DNA of 36,358 bases from Asticcacaulis benevestitus DSM 16100 = ATCC BAA-896 (GTDB lineage: Bacteria > Pseudomonadota > Alphaproteobacteria > Caulobacterales > Caulobacteraceae): assembly GCF_000376105.1 (NCBI RefSeq), contig NZ_AQWM01000035.1, forward strand, positions 1 through 36,358. The letters are read 5' to 3'. Positions within the stretch are counted from its first letter, which is position 1; each line of letters opens with the position of its first letter. Of the stretch, positions 1 through 8,517 are shown in pieces. The position numbers were made by a program, and so were the translations under genes. Below the pieces are notes generated by a model that was given only the letters and a program-made list of their open reading frames with translations, had not been told where the DNA came from and did no database searches.

Positions 1-129
1 GGCACCGGTCATGCCGCTCACCTCCAGCGCCATCAAGCGTTCAGCCGTAAAGCTGATCATGTCGCGCAACAAATCGCTGTCGGAGGTCTTTTCAACAAGC
101 CCTTTCAGGGCCATCATATCGTTGGTCAT
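1..129 (-). CDS. IS256 (mutator) family transposase, N-terminal fragment cut by window edge
   Basis: Reading the minus strand from an ATG at 129 gives 43 residues beginning MTNDMMALKGLVEKTSDSDL and continuing through DMISFTAERLMALEVSGMTGA to the window edge. This is the typical N-terminus of IS256/mutator-type DDE transposases of alphaproteobacteria. The catalytic domain would lie outside the window, so it cannot be said whether the element is intact. It points away from the ROK gene, so the end of the element sits upstream of that gene. Family assignment is from recognition of the N-terminal pattern. Confidence 0.8.
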   Translation of the reverse strand, partial: MTNDMMALKGLVEKTSDSDLLRDMISFTAERLMALEVSGMTGA

Positions 130-290
130 CGGTGGTCTTTCGTCTCTGGAATGAGTGTAGGAACCCAAACCATATCCGAAAATCACTGATGGCCAACCCC
201 GCTTCGCTGAGGCTCGCTTTGCCCTTTGGACGGGCAGCGAGCCTAGCGCTACGCTCTCAACCAATTACACCACGCTGTGGGACACGACCT
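1..290 (-). mobile_element. IS256-family insertion sequence, left part only
   Basis: The transposase start at 129 is preceded on the minus strand by about 160 bases of untranslated leader. This leader contains a GTGTCCCACAGCGTGGTGTA segment (268-287 read as reverse complement) of the kind seen close to the terminus of alphaproteobacterial IS256 elements. I place the end of the element near 285-290. The exact terminal inverted repeat and target duplication cannot be fixed because the other end is outside the window. From here to the ROK start (about 130 bases) I see only an AT-rich leader. Confidence 0.55.
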
Positions 291-421
291 AATATGCCGG
301 ACTTACATAAATTTCGCTTTGTTGCGTTTTTGCCGTGGCTACGACACTATGCAATGGCGATAACTGCGCTAACCACGCAAATCTTGTAAGACGCAGATCC
401 GACTAACACTTAAGATTTCCA

Positions 422-1651
422 GTGAGATCGATGATTAATAGCCTGCCTAACAATAGAACGAACAGAGGAAGCAACATCGTCGCCGTTGGCGCTTATAACG
501 AGCGTTTGGTGCTGTCGATCCTTAGAAGCAAAGGTGCTCTGTCCAAGGTAGAATTAACGCAGGCGACCGGATTGTCCAAGCAAACGGTGACGGATGTCAT
601 CGGCAGGTTGGAATCAAATGGACTGTTGCTGAAGGGGGCTCCCGTGCGCGGTCGAATCGGTCAACCGCAAGTTCCCTTCCTGCTCAATCCGGATGGAGCC
701 TATTCTATCGGTTTCAAGATTGGTCGGAAAAGCTACGAGCTTGTGTTGATGGACTTCGCCGGCGCCATTTTAAAGTTGCACAGACAGCATATAGATTATC
801 CAACGCCTACAACCATGGTGACTTTTGTCGACGAAGCCTTGGAAACGCTGCGGCGCGAAATTTCGGTATCTATCATGGAGAAGGTTGTAGGTATGGGCGT
901 CGCCATGCCGAACGAGCTTTGGCGCTGGGGGCAGGAGTTCGACGCTCCAGATGACGAGATCGCCAGTTGGAAGAATTTCAACGTTCAATCTGAGTTGGAG
1001 AAATCCATAAGCCTGCCGGTTATGATTTCCAACGACGTGGCCGCGGCGTGCAATGGGGAATTGATTTTTGGGCAAGGAGAAAAAGCAAGTGACTTCCTCT
1101 ATGTCTACCTCGGTACCTTTATAGGGGGTGGCCTTGTCCTGAATGGCAAGATCGTTTCAGGCTCACGTCAAAATGCAGGAGCCATCGGGTCCATGCTGAT
1201 AGCGGATGGGCGGAACGGATCTGAAGCGCGGCAGCTCTTGTCTGTCACCTCTATCATTTCACTGGTTCACGACTTGACGGCCCACGATCGCGATACATCA
1301 CCCATTTGGGCGCCCGATGACGACTGGACGTCCATGGATGCACATGTGCTTCCATGGGTGGAGCATGTCGCAAGCCATCTCGCGTCAGCTTGCATCAATG
1401 CGGCGGCCATAACAGACGTTCCTCAAATCATCATCGATGGGTCGCTCCCCCCGCGTGTGCGGGCGCTCATCGTTGAAAGCGTCCGCGCTAAGACATCGAC
1501 ATTACCGACGACGGGTCTAAGTGACTTCGAATATGCTACAGGCACACTTGGTTATTCCGCGCGGGTGGTTGGCGCGGCCAGCCTGCCAATGCAAGCCAGA
1601 TTTGCGAACGATTGGGACACGCTTTTGAAAGCAGAACCCTTAACCGCCTGA
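422..1651 (+). CDS. ROK-family transcriptional regulator
   Basis: A 409-residue protein with an N-terminal winged helix (about residues 28-75: LSILRSKGALSKVELTQATG, then SKQTVTDVIGRLESNGLL) followed by an actin-like ROK domain. ROK landmarks are NDVAAAC at 204-210, where Asp205 matches the catalytic aspartate of ROK kinases, the glycine-rich GTFIGGG at 231-237, and NAGAIG at 251-256. The cysteine-rich zinc motif (CxCGxxGCxE) of ROK kinases and most NagC/Mlc repressors is absent; the sequence runs straight into ADGRNGSEARQLL. It is therefore probably a sugar-responsive regulator and not an active kinase. The start is GTG at 422; an ATG three codons later (431) is equally plausible and neither has a clear ribosome site. 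Its neighbours (broken fucose mutarotase, TonB receptor) suggest a sugar-uptake target, possibly the receptor at 3613. The effector is unknown. Confidence 0.87.
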   Translation: MRSMINSLPNNRTNRGSNIVAVGAYNERLVLSILRSKGALSKVELTQATGLSKQTVTDVIGRLESNGLLLKGAPVRGRIGQPQVPFLLNPDGAYSIGFKIGRKSYELVLMDFAGAILKLHRQHIDYPTPTTMVTFVDEALETLRREISVSIMEKVVGMGVAMPNELWRWGQEFDAPDDEIASWKNFNVQSELEKSISLPVMISNDVAAACNGELIFGQGEKASDFLYVYLGTFIGGGLVLNGKIVSGSRQNAGAIGSMLIADGRNGSEARQLLSVTSIISLVHDLTAHDRDTSPIWAPDDDWTSMDAHVLPWVEHVASHLASACINAAAITDVPQIIIDGSLPPRVRALIVESVRAKTSTLPTTGLSDFEYATGTLGYSARVVGAASLPMQARFANDWDTLLKAEPLTA

Positions 1652-1714
1652 TCGTCAGTTGCCAGTGGTAGAGCAGCGGTAAAGAACATGATTGTCGCGT
1701 GTCGGGTTGACTTA

Positions 1715-2700
1715 ACAGGCTGCGGAAATAGCGCCAATTTTTCACCGATCGTCACTAGCCGGTTCGAAGATGAGCCGTGATGAGGCCTTTTCAGCGGCCT
1801 TCTCGGCCGATTTTGTCTTAATCCGGCTTCTTTCGGCGGATTGCGGACGCGATTATGCTGTCGTCAGCAAATTTGGTAGCCTCACCAGATTATAAGCGGT
1901 GGCTGTCAGGGTGAACATCCAGCCGACGCGATCCTTTCCGCGATGGCGTGTCTTGCGTATTCCGCCGCTGGTCTTGGCCCAGCCGAACACGTCTTCGATG
2001 CGCTTGCGGATGCGCTGACTGACGGCGTAGCCGGGATGATGGGTGGTCCGACCGTCTATGGCCGAGCGTCGGTTCGTCGTGTTCTGCGCGACGTGTGGCG
2101 TAACCTTTATGTCCCGCAAGGCGGCAACGAAGTCGGCCGTATCGTAGGCTTTGTCTGCAGCCAATGTGATGCGATGACGCCCCTCCATGCGGCCAAGCAT
2201 ATCCAGTGCGGCCTCGCGCTCCGCGGTTCCGCTTGCATGGGTCAGCGTGGCGTCGACGACTAGACCATTGCGATTTTCCATTGTCACGTGACCCATATGG
2301 CAAAGCTTGGCCGCCTGGCCACGGGCCTTCTTGTAAAGCCTGGCATCCGGGTCGGTGGTCGACGCGTGAGTTGCGTTGCTGCGCTTCTCGCCGTGGAAAT
2401 CGCGCTAGGGGTTGCGTGCGGTGGCCTTTGGCGGCTGCTTCGCTTCAGCGCCAGAGCCGCTCCCGTCAGCGTCGCCACCATCGGTCTCGTCCTTGGGCTT
2501 GAAGCTCTTCATGGTCGCCCAGGCTTCGATCAAGGTGCCGTCGACCGAGAAGCGCTCGTCCGACAAGAGAGCCTTAACTCGCGGCTGGCTCAGCAAGGCG
2601 GCCAGGAACTTGGCGGCGATGTCGGCAGCCAAGAGCCAATCACGGTTCTTGGTGAATACCGTGACGTCCCAGATCGGTGCGTCCATACGCTCGCAGCGAG
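1715..2700 (-). mobile_element. IS5-type insertion sequence remnant
   Basis: The transposase remnant at 1853-2686 lies within this block. An AACAGGCTGCGGAAATAGCG stretch at 1715-1734 resembles the terminal repeat of alphaproteobacterial IS5-type elements and is my guess for the transposase-distal end. The other end is lost: upstream of about 2687 on the minus strand the sequence no longer encodes transposase. The 1652-1852 stretch therefore probably holds the short ROK trailer plus the IS end, with no gene. No matching second inverted repeat was found by eye. Confidence 0.5.
1853..2686 (-). pseudogene. IS5-family transposase, N-terminally truncated with internal amber stop
   Basis: Two in-frame segments on the minus strand belong to one transposase. 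The first (2686-2408) carries DAPIWDVTVFTKNRDWLLAA and the DDE-type ALLSDERFSVDGTLIEAWAT region. A TAG at 2407-2405 interrupts a conserved RNPxRDFHGEKRSN stretch, and reading on in the same frame gives HASTTDPDARLYKKARGQAA, GHVTMENRNGLVVDATLTHA, LAADKAYD, HVAQNTTNRRSAIDGRT and RIRKRIEDVFGWAKTSGG to a TAA at 1853-1855. No frameshift is needed; a single substitution (for example GAG to TAG) explains the break. The usual first 80-90 residues before the WDxxxFxKNRDR motif are missing. The element is therefore inactive. Confidence 0.85.
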
Positions 2701-2752
2701 CGCCTTTTTCCGTATCCTGCTAAAGCCCCAAAAATGAGACGAGCTTATTAGG

Positions 2753-3191
2753 ATGCTGAAGGTTTGGATTCTCTGTTGGGACCGGAATTGCTGGGGATTT
2801 TGCCGTCCATGGGCCACGGCGATGAGATAGCTATCGTCGACGCCAACTCTCCCGCCCTCAGTCATGCGAAGCGATTGGTTCGGATGGATGGCCATGGCGC
2901 TCCCCGAATTTTGGAAGCTGTATTATCCGTTATGCCCTAGACCGCGACGTGCCTGAATCGGCCTTTCGTCCGTGCGCGTTTGGCGATTGTGAGCGCATTG
3001 AACCGATATATGCCAAATTCCAGACGAGTATCGACGCCCACGACGCGGGCATTCAACTTTCGCCAATTTTAGGTCCGCCCTTCTACGAGCGCATAAAGAA
3101 CGCTTTTGCCATTGTTGCAAGCGGCGAAGGACGCCTTTATGGCAATATTAGTCTCCGCAAAGGTGTGATCCTTCCGGATGCGTCAACTTAA
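2753..3191 (+). pseudogene. Fucose mutarotase (FucU/RbsD family), broken by two frameshifts
   Basis: Joining three frames restores an approximately 146-residue FucU-like protein: MLK, then GLDSLLGPELLGILPSMGHG with DEIAIVDANSPA (the family MGHGDxIxxxDAN motif), then after 2938 DRDVPESAFRPCAFGDCERI, and finally PPFYERIKNAFAIVASGE with YGNISLRKGVILP, matching the FYERxxKAFAIVxTGE...YGNxLLKKG end of E. coli FucU. One base is missing at about 2759-2762 (AAGGT where AARGGT is needed) and one at about 2936-2939 (CCCTAG where CCCNTAGAC is needed). The family interconverts alpha and beta anomers of fucose or related sugars in the cytoplasm. It directly abuts the truncated IS5 remnant, so its promoter may also be gone. 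Two sequencing deletions cannot be excluded. Confidence 0.82.
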
Positions 3192-3612
3192 AGCGACTTT
3201 CAGCTAAGCTGCCTAAACCGCTTTTTGATTTTGCCTCCTTTTGGCGGTTTTTGGCGATGCGGCCTCCGAGTCGCCGAGGCAATACCGTTTGGCTGCATGA
3301 GCGGCGCCCCGCGTCTCTTGATGCGCCAATGTCACATCCACGTCCTAATCTGATGATTTTTGCAATCTGCCCCCCCTCCGAATCTGCATCATCAATTCTA
3401 ATAAACCCTATGTTTTCACATATAATTTTTTTAAGCCGCATTTTAGTCCGCTGCTTTCTCAAAAAAAACACTATCTCAAATTTAAGTACGGCATATTGAC
3501 TTAAGTAAAACTGTCTGAGCCTATCGTTTTTGTTGGTGCTTCAACGTGACCTAAAATCGGTCGCAACGATCCATCGATGCAAAAGAAAAAATAGCTCTAA
3601 CAGGAAACGAAA
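3192..3612 (+). promoter_or_regulatory. Intergenic leader of the TonB receptor with repeated TTAAGTA boxes
   Basis: No gene is seen here. The second half is AT-rich. TTAAGTA occurs twice as a direct repeat (3482-3488 and 3501-3507), and the second copy lies in the palindrome ACTTAAGT (3499-3506). A related CTTAAG occurs just upstream of the ROK start (near 409-414), which would fit a shared ROK operator, but this is only suggestive. The receptor has a clear ribosome site, AGGAAA at 3602-3607, before the ATG at 3613. I could not place a convincing -35/-10 pair. Confidence 0.35.
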
Positions 3613-6366
3613 ATGAAAAGGCACCTCATAGGCACAGTCAGTGTGCTTGCGGTTTCGACGCTGCTCGCAGCCACCGTCTTGCCAACTTTGGCGTATGGTC
3701 AGGAAACGTCCCAACCGGCCGCAGCCCCCGCGGAAGCCGACACAACCGAGGTCATCGTCACGGGCGTGACAATGAAAACGAAGAAGGTTCAATCGACCAT
3801 CTCGACCAGCACGATCACTGAAAAGGATATGCAGATCCTTGCGGCGAGCGGCACCGCTCAGCTGCTTGCGAACATTCCCGGCTTCTTACCCGAAGGCGGC
3901 ACGGCAGGCGAAACGCATAACAACGTCCAGGTTCGCGGCCTGCCGCAAGCCGGCGGTTACCGTTACGTCCCCAATCTGATCGACGGTTTGCCCGCCTACG
4001 AGGAACCCGAAGCGCCGTTCATGAACAACGACGTCTTCATCAAGCCGGATATTATGACAGTACGAGTCGAAGCGGTTAAAGGTGGCCCCGGCGGCATCCT
4101 CTATTCGAATGCCCTTGGCGCCGCTGTGAACTATATCACCCGCACCGGCACCGACGAATTCGAAGGCGGATACAAACTGGAACTTGGCAGCGACGACCGT
4201 GTGCGCAACGATCTGTTCGTGTCGGGTCCGCTGACCAAAAATCTGACATTCGCTGTTGGTGGCTTCTACCGCACGTCAAACGGCGTGCGTGACCCAGGTT
4301 TCACGGCGAATGCCGGAGGTCAAATCCGCGGCAACCTGAAATACACGAGTGACGACGGCTCGCTCACCGTATTGCTGATGGGGCAGCACATAGATGACCG
4401 CACGGCCTTTTATCAGAACGTGCCCTACGCGGTTCCCGCCACCGCGACTCCTGGGACGACCGCAGCGCCATTTACGGTCGACACGGATCTTATTCAAAAC
4501 CTGGGGCTGGATTTTGGAACGGGCACGCCCGTCTCCAATCAAACCAGCTTCTACCAGCTCTACGATGCTTCGGGTAAGCAATTCACCTTGGACATTAAGG
4601 ATGGCATACATCCCAAGTTTGACATCTTCACGGCCGAAGTCGAGAAGGTGTTCGGTAATGGCTGGAAATTCAACGCCAACATTCGTTCTACCGAAGGCTC
4701 GAACGGCTTCAGCGCGATGTTCCAGGATCCTCCGGTAGACACCTCCTACCTGATCAATGGTAATCCGCGAAACAGCGGAGACACAGGTTTCAATGGGCTG
4801 ATCCACAGCGCCCCATACGCGCCATGGTATCAGAACGCTGTGGCCGTGAAAGCCTACTATACCGATAGCGTGACCGGAACCGATCTTACGACCGCAAAAG
4901 CCGCGCCAGCGTACCTGGCCAATAACGTTCCGGTGCGAGGCTTCGTTGAAGCGACAACGCTTGTGTCCGATCTTCGCTTGGCGAAGAACCTTGACCTGGG
5001 CTGGTCTAGCCACGATTTGACGTTTGGCGTCTACAACAGCCATTACACCTATGACGTCTTCTCCGTTTTTGCCCGCGCATACTCGACGATCGAAGACAGC
5101 TCGCGCAAAGTCGATTTCTACGCCGTCGATGCAAATGGCCAGCAGGTTGGTCCCTCGATCACAAAGGACAGCATCGTCAGTCCGGCCCTGTTTGGTCTGG
5201 GTGCGACATCATCAGAGCAAACTAAGGCCCTCTATTTCCTCGATCACCTGACCTTGCTCGACGACCGTCTGAATATTGACGCCGGCGTGCGATGGCAAGA
5301 ACTTGTGATCAACCGCGTCACGACCAATTCCTTTAACCCCGGCAACACTTCGGCTAATGTCACCCCGAATAATGTGACGGTCGGCTCAACAAACGACTCG
5401 TTGGCCTATAAGAACGTGGCTATTCCGAACGGCGCCCCTCAATACGATCATCAAAAGTATCAAGGCACCGGATGGTCTCTGGGCGCTAACTACCGCCTGT
5501 CAGGCGGCAAATCTGGAGAGGGCGACACAGCGATTTATGCCACTATCGCAAAATCGTTCCGCCTTCCGGGATTTGAAGATTATATCTTCGGAGGACCGGC
5601 AACCAATGCTTCGACAGGTGCAGTTGCCCAGGGAAACCTAGTCGAACACATCATGCAGTATGAAGGCGGAATTCGGTTCGCCAATAACCAGTTCGCAATC
5701 TCGCTGTCCGGGTTTTATATCGACTTCGAAGCGAAAGAAATTCTCGGGTCAACACTCGTCGATCTGAGCGCATCCGTCGGTGGCACGCCCTGCTCCACCG
5801 TACCGACTCCGGCAAACTGTCCCGTCGTTCGTGACAGCTACCACAACAAGTTAGAAAACAAGGGCGTGGAGTTCGAATATTACTATCATCCGGATTACCT
5901 CCCCGGTCTCAAAATCCAGGGCAGCATTGTCTTGCAGGATCCGAAGATCTCCAATGATGTCGCCTACCGTGACGGCATTATCAACGGCAGCTACCACACC
6001 GTCGCCGTCGGCAGCTATGTGCCGCAACGCCAGCCCAAGACGGTCGTCAACTTCCGTCCATCGTACACCTTTACCAGCATACCTCTGACAATTTACGGTC
6101 AGGCGTACTATTACGGTGAGCGCTTTGCAGGAAACGATGACACCGCCATCTATCCGGCATACACGCAAGTCAACGCCGGGGCCCTGTGGAGCGTCACCGA
6201 TCGCCTCGATCTGCAACTGCATATCGACAATCTAAACGACGCATCGTCATTCACTGAGGGCGGTTCGATTAACGCGAACACGACGATGAGCGACGGTCGT
6301 TACGTGGGCGTGGCCCGTCCATTGATCGGCAGATCGTGGAAAGTCGTCACATCCTACCGCTTCTAA
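3613..6366 (+). CDS. TonB-dependent outer-membrane receptor
   Basis: A 917-residue receptor. The first about 29 residues form a signal peptide (MKRHLIGTVSVLAVSTLLAA, cleavage near LAYGQ). TTEVIVTG is a TonB-box-like segment before the plug. The plug carries LLANIPGF, VQVRGLPQ, the ligand-gate-like NLIDGLPAY and VEAVKGGPGGILYSNALGAA. The rest is a 22-strand barrel ending SWKVVTSYRF with a terminal aromatic, as needed for outer-membrane assembly. The plug resembles FecA/siderophore-type receptors more than the TIGR01782 type found at 14677-17772. It is alone on its strand, ends in a strong terminator, and faces the alpha-galactosidase gene. Location suggests oligosaccharide uptake, but a siderophore ligand is equally allowed by sequence. 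Start chosen on AGGAAA 5-10 bases upstream. Confidence 0.93.
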   Translation: MKRHLIGTVSVLAVSTLLAATVLPTLAYGQETSQPAAAPAEADTTEVIVTGVTMKTKKVQSTISTSTITEKDMQILAASGTAQLLANIPGFLPEGGTAGETHNNVQVRGLPQAGGYRYVPNLIDGLPAYEEPEAPFMNNDVFIKPDIMTVRVEAVKGGPGGILYSNALGAAVNYITRTGTDEFEGGYKLELGSDDRVRNDLFVSGPLTKNLTFAVGGFYRTSNGVRDPGFTANAGGQIRGNLKYTSDDGSLTVLLMGQHIDDRTAFYQNVPYAVPATATPGTTAAPFTVDTDLIQNLGLDFGTGTPVSNQTSFYQLYDASGKQFTLDIKDGIHPKFDIFTAEVEKVFGNGWKFNANIRSTEGSNGFSAMFQDPPVDTSYLINGNPRNSGDTGFNGLIHSAPYAPWYQNAVAVKAYYTDSVTGTDLTTAKAAPAYLANNVPVRGFVEATTLVSDLRLAKNLDLGWSSHDLTFGVYNSHYTYDVFSVFARAYSTIEDSSRKVDFYAVDANGQQVGPSITKDSIVSPALFGLGATSSEQTKALYFLDHLTLLDDRLNIDAGVRWQELVINRVTTNSFNPGNTSANVTPNNVTVGSTNDSLAYKNVAIPNGAPQYDHQKYQGTGWSLGANYRLSGGKSGEGDTAIYATIAKSFRLPGFEDYIFGGPATNASTGAVAQGNLVEHIMQYEGGIRFANNQFAISLSGFYIDFEAKEILGSTLVDLSASVGGTPCSTVPTPANCPVVRDSYHNKLENKGVEFEYYYHPDYLPGLKIQGSIVLQDPKISNDVAYRDGIINGSYHTVAVGSYVPQRQPKTVVNFRPSYTFTSIPLTIYGQAYYYGERFAGNDDTAIYPAYTQVNAGALWSVTDRLDLQLHIDNLNDASSFTEGGSINANTTMSDGRYVGVARPLIGRSWKVVTSYRF

Positions 6367-6392
6367 TCCGGTATATCATCTGCTAAGCGGCG

Positions 6393-6426
6393 AAGCCCTG
6401 GTTGCCAAATGGCGACCGGGGCTTTT
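6393..6426 (+). terminator. Rho-independent terminator of the TonB receptor
   Basis: AAGCCC (6393-6398) pairs with GGGCTT (6419-6424), and the inner TGGTTGCCA pairs with TGGCGACCG through two G-U pairs. This gives a continuous 15-bp stem with a minimal loop at 6408-6409, followed by TTTT (6423-6426). It lies 27 bases after the receptor stop. Confidence 0.88.
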
Positions 6427-6845
6427 CGATTAAGCGACCGGCCAATCCCTCCCATTGGAGGCAAACTGACGACGTCTGCTGACGGGACGGGACAGGTTCG
6501 CTTTCGCGAATAAAGTCACCGCGGATCGACAGTACGGCACGATTTCACCATCATCCTCCGCGCTTCCAGGTTGAAATGGGGCGGTGACGAGAAGATCAGA
6601 CTGTTGAATATCACTCAAAACTGATGAAGTATATGCCCCCTCCCGACGGCATCGCAATGTGCCATAGCAGTGCCAGTTTCCTAAACTTACAAGCGCTTAG
6701 AGGCTCTTGTTCAGAACTATTGGCGGTCGATCATTCTTCAGAAAGCGTGCAGTATGGAGCATGACCAATAAGGCGGTCGGCTAGGCTTGAACTCAGTCGA
6801 AAGACCGTCATTAATATTTGCTCCTGCAGGAAAGTGACATTCCAC
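6427..6845. other. Gene-free stretch between convergent receptor and alpha-galactosidase
   Basis: Only short open frames occur (for example a 75-codon minus-strand frame at 6430-6657), with no ribosome site, no recognisable motif and atypical composition. I see no terminator for the alpha-galactosidase transcript that enters from the right. It may be decayed sequence, but no parent gene could be named. Confidence 0.4.
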
Positions 6846-8066
6846 TCAAAGTGTCGGCGTTATCCGGATCATTGTGGCCCCGTGCGCGGGAACATCCGCA
6901 GTATACTTGCCTGTTACCGCTTTAATGACCTGCTTTGACCAAAGATCCGTGGTGGTTGCCTTCAACCCGGCTGGCCAGCCTAATGTTTCCCAGTTCACGG
7001 ACATTGACTTAGAACCTTCGGAGCGGTTTAAGAGCACCACGGCTTTCTCACCTCCCTTGAGAGCGCGTTCCCAGATTTCGAAGTCACCTTCATCGCTCAC
7101 CTTGCGCGCTTGTTGGCCAAGACTGTCCTGGTCCACTGCGATGACGTCCCTATTGATAAGAATCGATCGTGTATCCTCGGTCATCGTGGACAGATCATTT
7201 CCAGCGATCAATGGCGCGGCGAGCATAGCCCACATTGAAAAATGCGCCCGGTATTCAGTGGTAGTCATACCACCATTGCCGACCTCAAGCATATCTGGAT
7301 CGTTCCATTGGTTTGGTCCGGAGTCTTTCCAGAGCTCCTCTTGCTTGTCGAGTATCCACAAAAAGGAATGATTGTTTCCTTGATCCTGGCTCCAGGAATC
7401 CCGGATGTCGCCAGTGGTTCGCCACATATGCCCCACTTTCGGGGCCCACTCCCGTGGTTTGTTGTCGCCCCATTCGCAGATCGATAAGAGAATGTCCCGA
7501 CCTGAGGCCCGCAAGGCTTTCGCCATTATCGTATACGCGGCCTCCGCGTTACGCGTACCCGTATTGCACCAATCATATTTAAGGTAATCAACGCCCCAGG
7601 CAGCGTAGGTTCGAGCGTCTTGGAACTCGTGACCTGCGCTGCCAGGACGGCCACCGCAAGTCAGCGCGCCGGCGTCTGAGTAAAGGCCAAATTTCAAGCC
7701 TTTGGAATGGACGTAGTCGGCCAGCGCCTTAATACCGGCCGGAAACTTCTTCACGTCAGCCTGTATAGTTCCATCTGACGCTCGCTCAGTCTGCCAGCAA
7801 TCATCAATGATGACATACTTGTAGCCAGCATCCTTCATACCGTTTGCCGCCATAGAGTCAGCGACGGCGCGAACCTTGGCCTCGTCGACATTGCAGGCGA
7901 ACTTGTTCCACGAATTCCATCCCATGGGTGGCGTCGCCGCCAGGTTCGGCTTCGGGGCCGTTAACCCAAGGGAATCGTGCGCAAGCGCATGAGGCGTTAT
8001 GACTGCCCACGCCAAAGCTGCGAGAACGCCCGTGCGGGCTAGACTGGAACTGGCAGTTTTGTTCAT
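6846..8066 (-). CDS. GH27 alpha-galactosidase, exported
   Basis: A 406-residue glycoside hydrolase family 27 enzyme that releases terminal alpha-1,6- (or other alpha-) galactose. A signal peptide (about residues 1-30, ending PHALAHD) precedes the barrel, which opens with PPMGWNSWNKFACNV. YVIIDDCW (84-91) is the conserved substrate-binding strand. The nucleophile is Asp165 in YLKYDWCN, and the acid/base is Asp220 in RTTGDIRDSW, equivalent to Asp170 and Asp231 of human alpha-galactosidase A. WNDPDMLEVGN is also present. A short C-terminal beta domain ends MIRITPTL. The ribosome site is GAGGAAA before the ATG at 8066. It is separated from the upstream beta-galactosidase by a terminator, so it has its own promoter. 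Probably periplasmic. Together with the GH2 enzyme it would strip both galactose anomers from an imported oligosaccharide. Confidence 0.95.
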   Translation of the reverse strand: MNKTASSSLARTGVLAALAWAVITPHALAHDSLGLTAPKPNLAATPPMGWNSWNKFACNVDEAKVRAVADSMAANGMKDAGYKYVIIDDCWQTERASDGTIQADVKKFPAGIKALADYVHSKGLKFGLYSDAGALTCGGRPGSAGHEFQDARTYAAWGVDYLKYDWCNTGTRNAEAAYTIMAKALRASGRDILLSICEWGDNKPREWAPKVGHMWRTTGDIRDSWSQDQGNNHSFLWILDKQEELWKDSGPNQWNDPDMLEVGNGGMTTTEYRAHFSMWAMLAAPLIAGNDLSTMTEDTRSILINRDVIAVDQDSLGQQARKVSDEGDFEIWERALKGGEKAVVLLNRSEGSKSMSVNWETLGWPAGLKATTTDLWSKQVIKAVTGKYTADVPAHGATMIRITPTL

Positions 8067-8517
8067 TTGTTTCCTCGTTGAGCACAGTCGCGAACGACAT
8101 GAATTGTTTCAAGACCGGCCTGATAGGCCCAGGTCAATGTGGCCGCTTAGCTACTCTACGTGCTACCCGGTAGTCGTTCGACTAAACTCTTAGGCCGGCT
8201 GCTTGATAGTAGAGTTCCCCGCAATGCGAACGACTGGCAAACTCGGCCGGCCCTTACATGCTATGATATTATGTAAAATTAAGTCAAGATACCTTGCGTT
8301 GGATTGCTTATCATCGGGCATGTGCCTGCCCCTGATTTTACATGCAAAAGGCAAAAAAGGCCCTCCCGAAGGAGGGCCTAAGTGCTCCGGTGCTAGAGTC
8401 AGGGGAGCTCTCGCATTTCGGAGGAAAGAAAATCGGATGCAATTATAATATAATATTACCTACGAAATGACAAGCAAATTGTACCGTCATTTCCATTATT
8501 TCCTGTGTCCTTGATCG
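8067..8517 (-). promoter_or_regulatory. Alpha-galactosidase promoter region with CTACC-C-GGTAG dyad
   Basis: No gene is present. About 100 bases upstream of the alpha-galactosidase start lies the perfect dyad CTACC-C-GGTAG (8163-8173), a reasonable operator candidate for a LacI-type repressor, though no second copy was found. AT-rich tracts occur at 8262-8285 and 8441-8458. The terminator of the upstream operon sits at 8353-8379. Confidence 0.35.
8353..8379 (-). terminator. Terminator of the receptor-halogenase-beta-galactosidase operon
   Basis: AGGCCCTCC (8358-8366) and GGAGGGCCT (8371-8379) form a perfect 9-bp GC-rich stem closed by a CGAA loop. Read on the minus strand it is followed by six U residues (8358-8353). 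It lies about 140 bases past the beta-galactosidase stop and ends that operon before the alpha-galactosidase gene. Confidence 0.93.

Noticed and set aside
1740-1800. GGTTCGAA sequence considered as part of a tRNA
   Set aside because: No cloverleaf could be drawn around it; it lies within the IS5 remnant end.
4276-5043. 255-codon minus-strand frame inside the TonB receptor
   Set aside because: Shadow of the receptor coding strand; no recognisable motif.
8438-8460. AT-rich repeated TAATAT tract considered as an operator
   Set aside because: Low-complexity sequence downstream of the beta-galactosidase and upstream of its terminator; symmetry is expected by chance in such composition.
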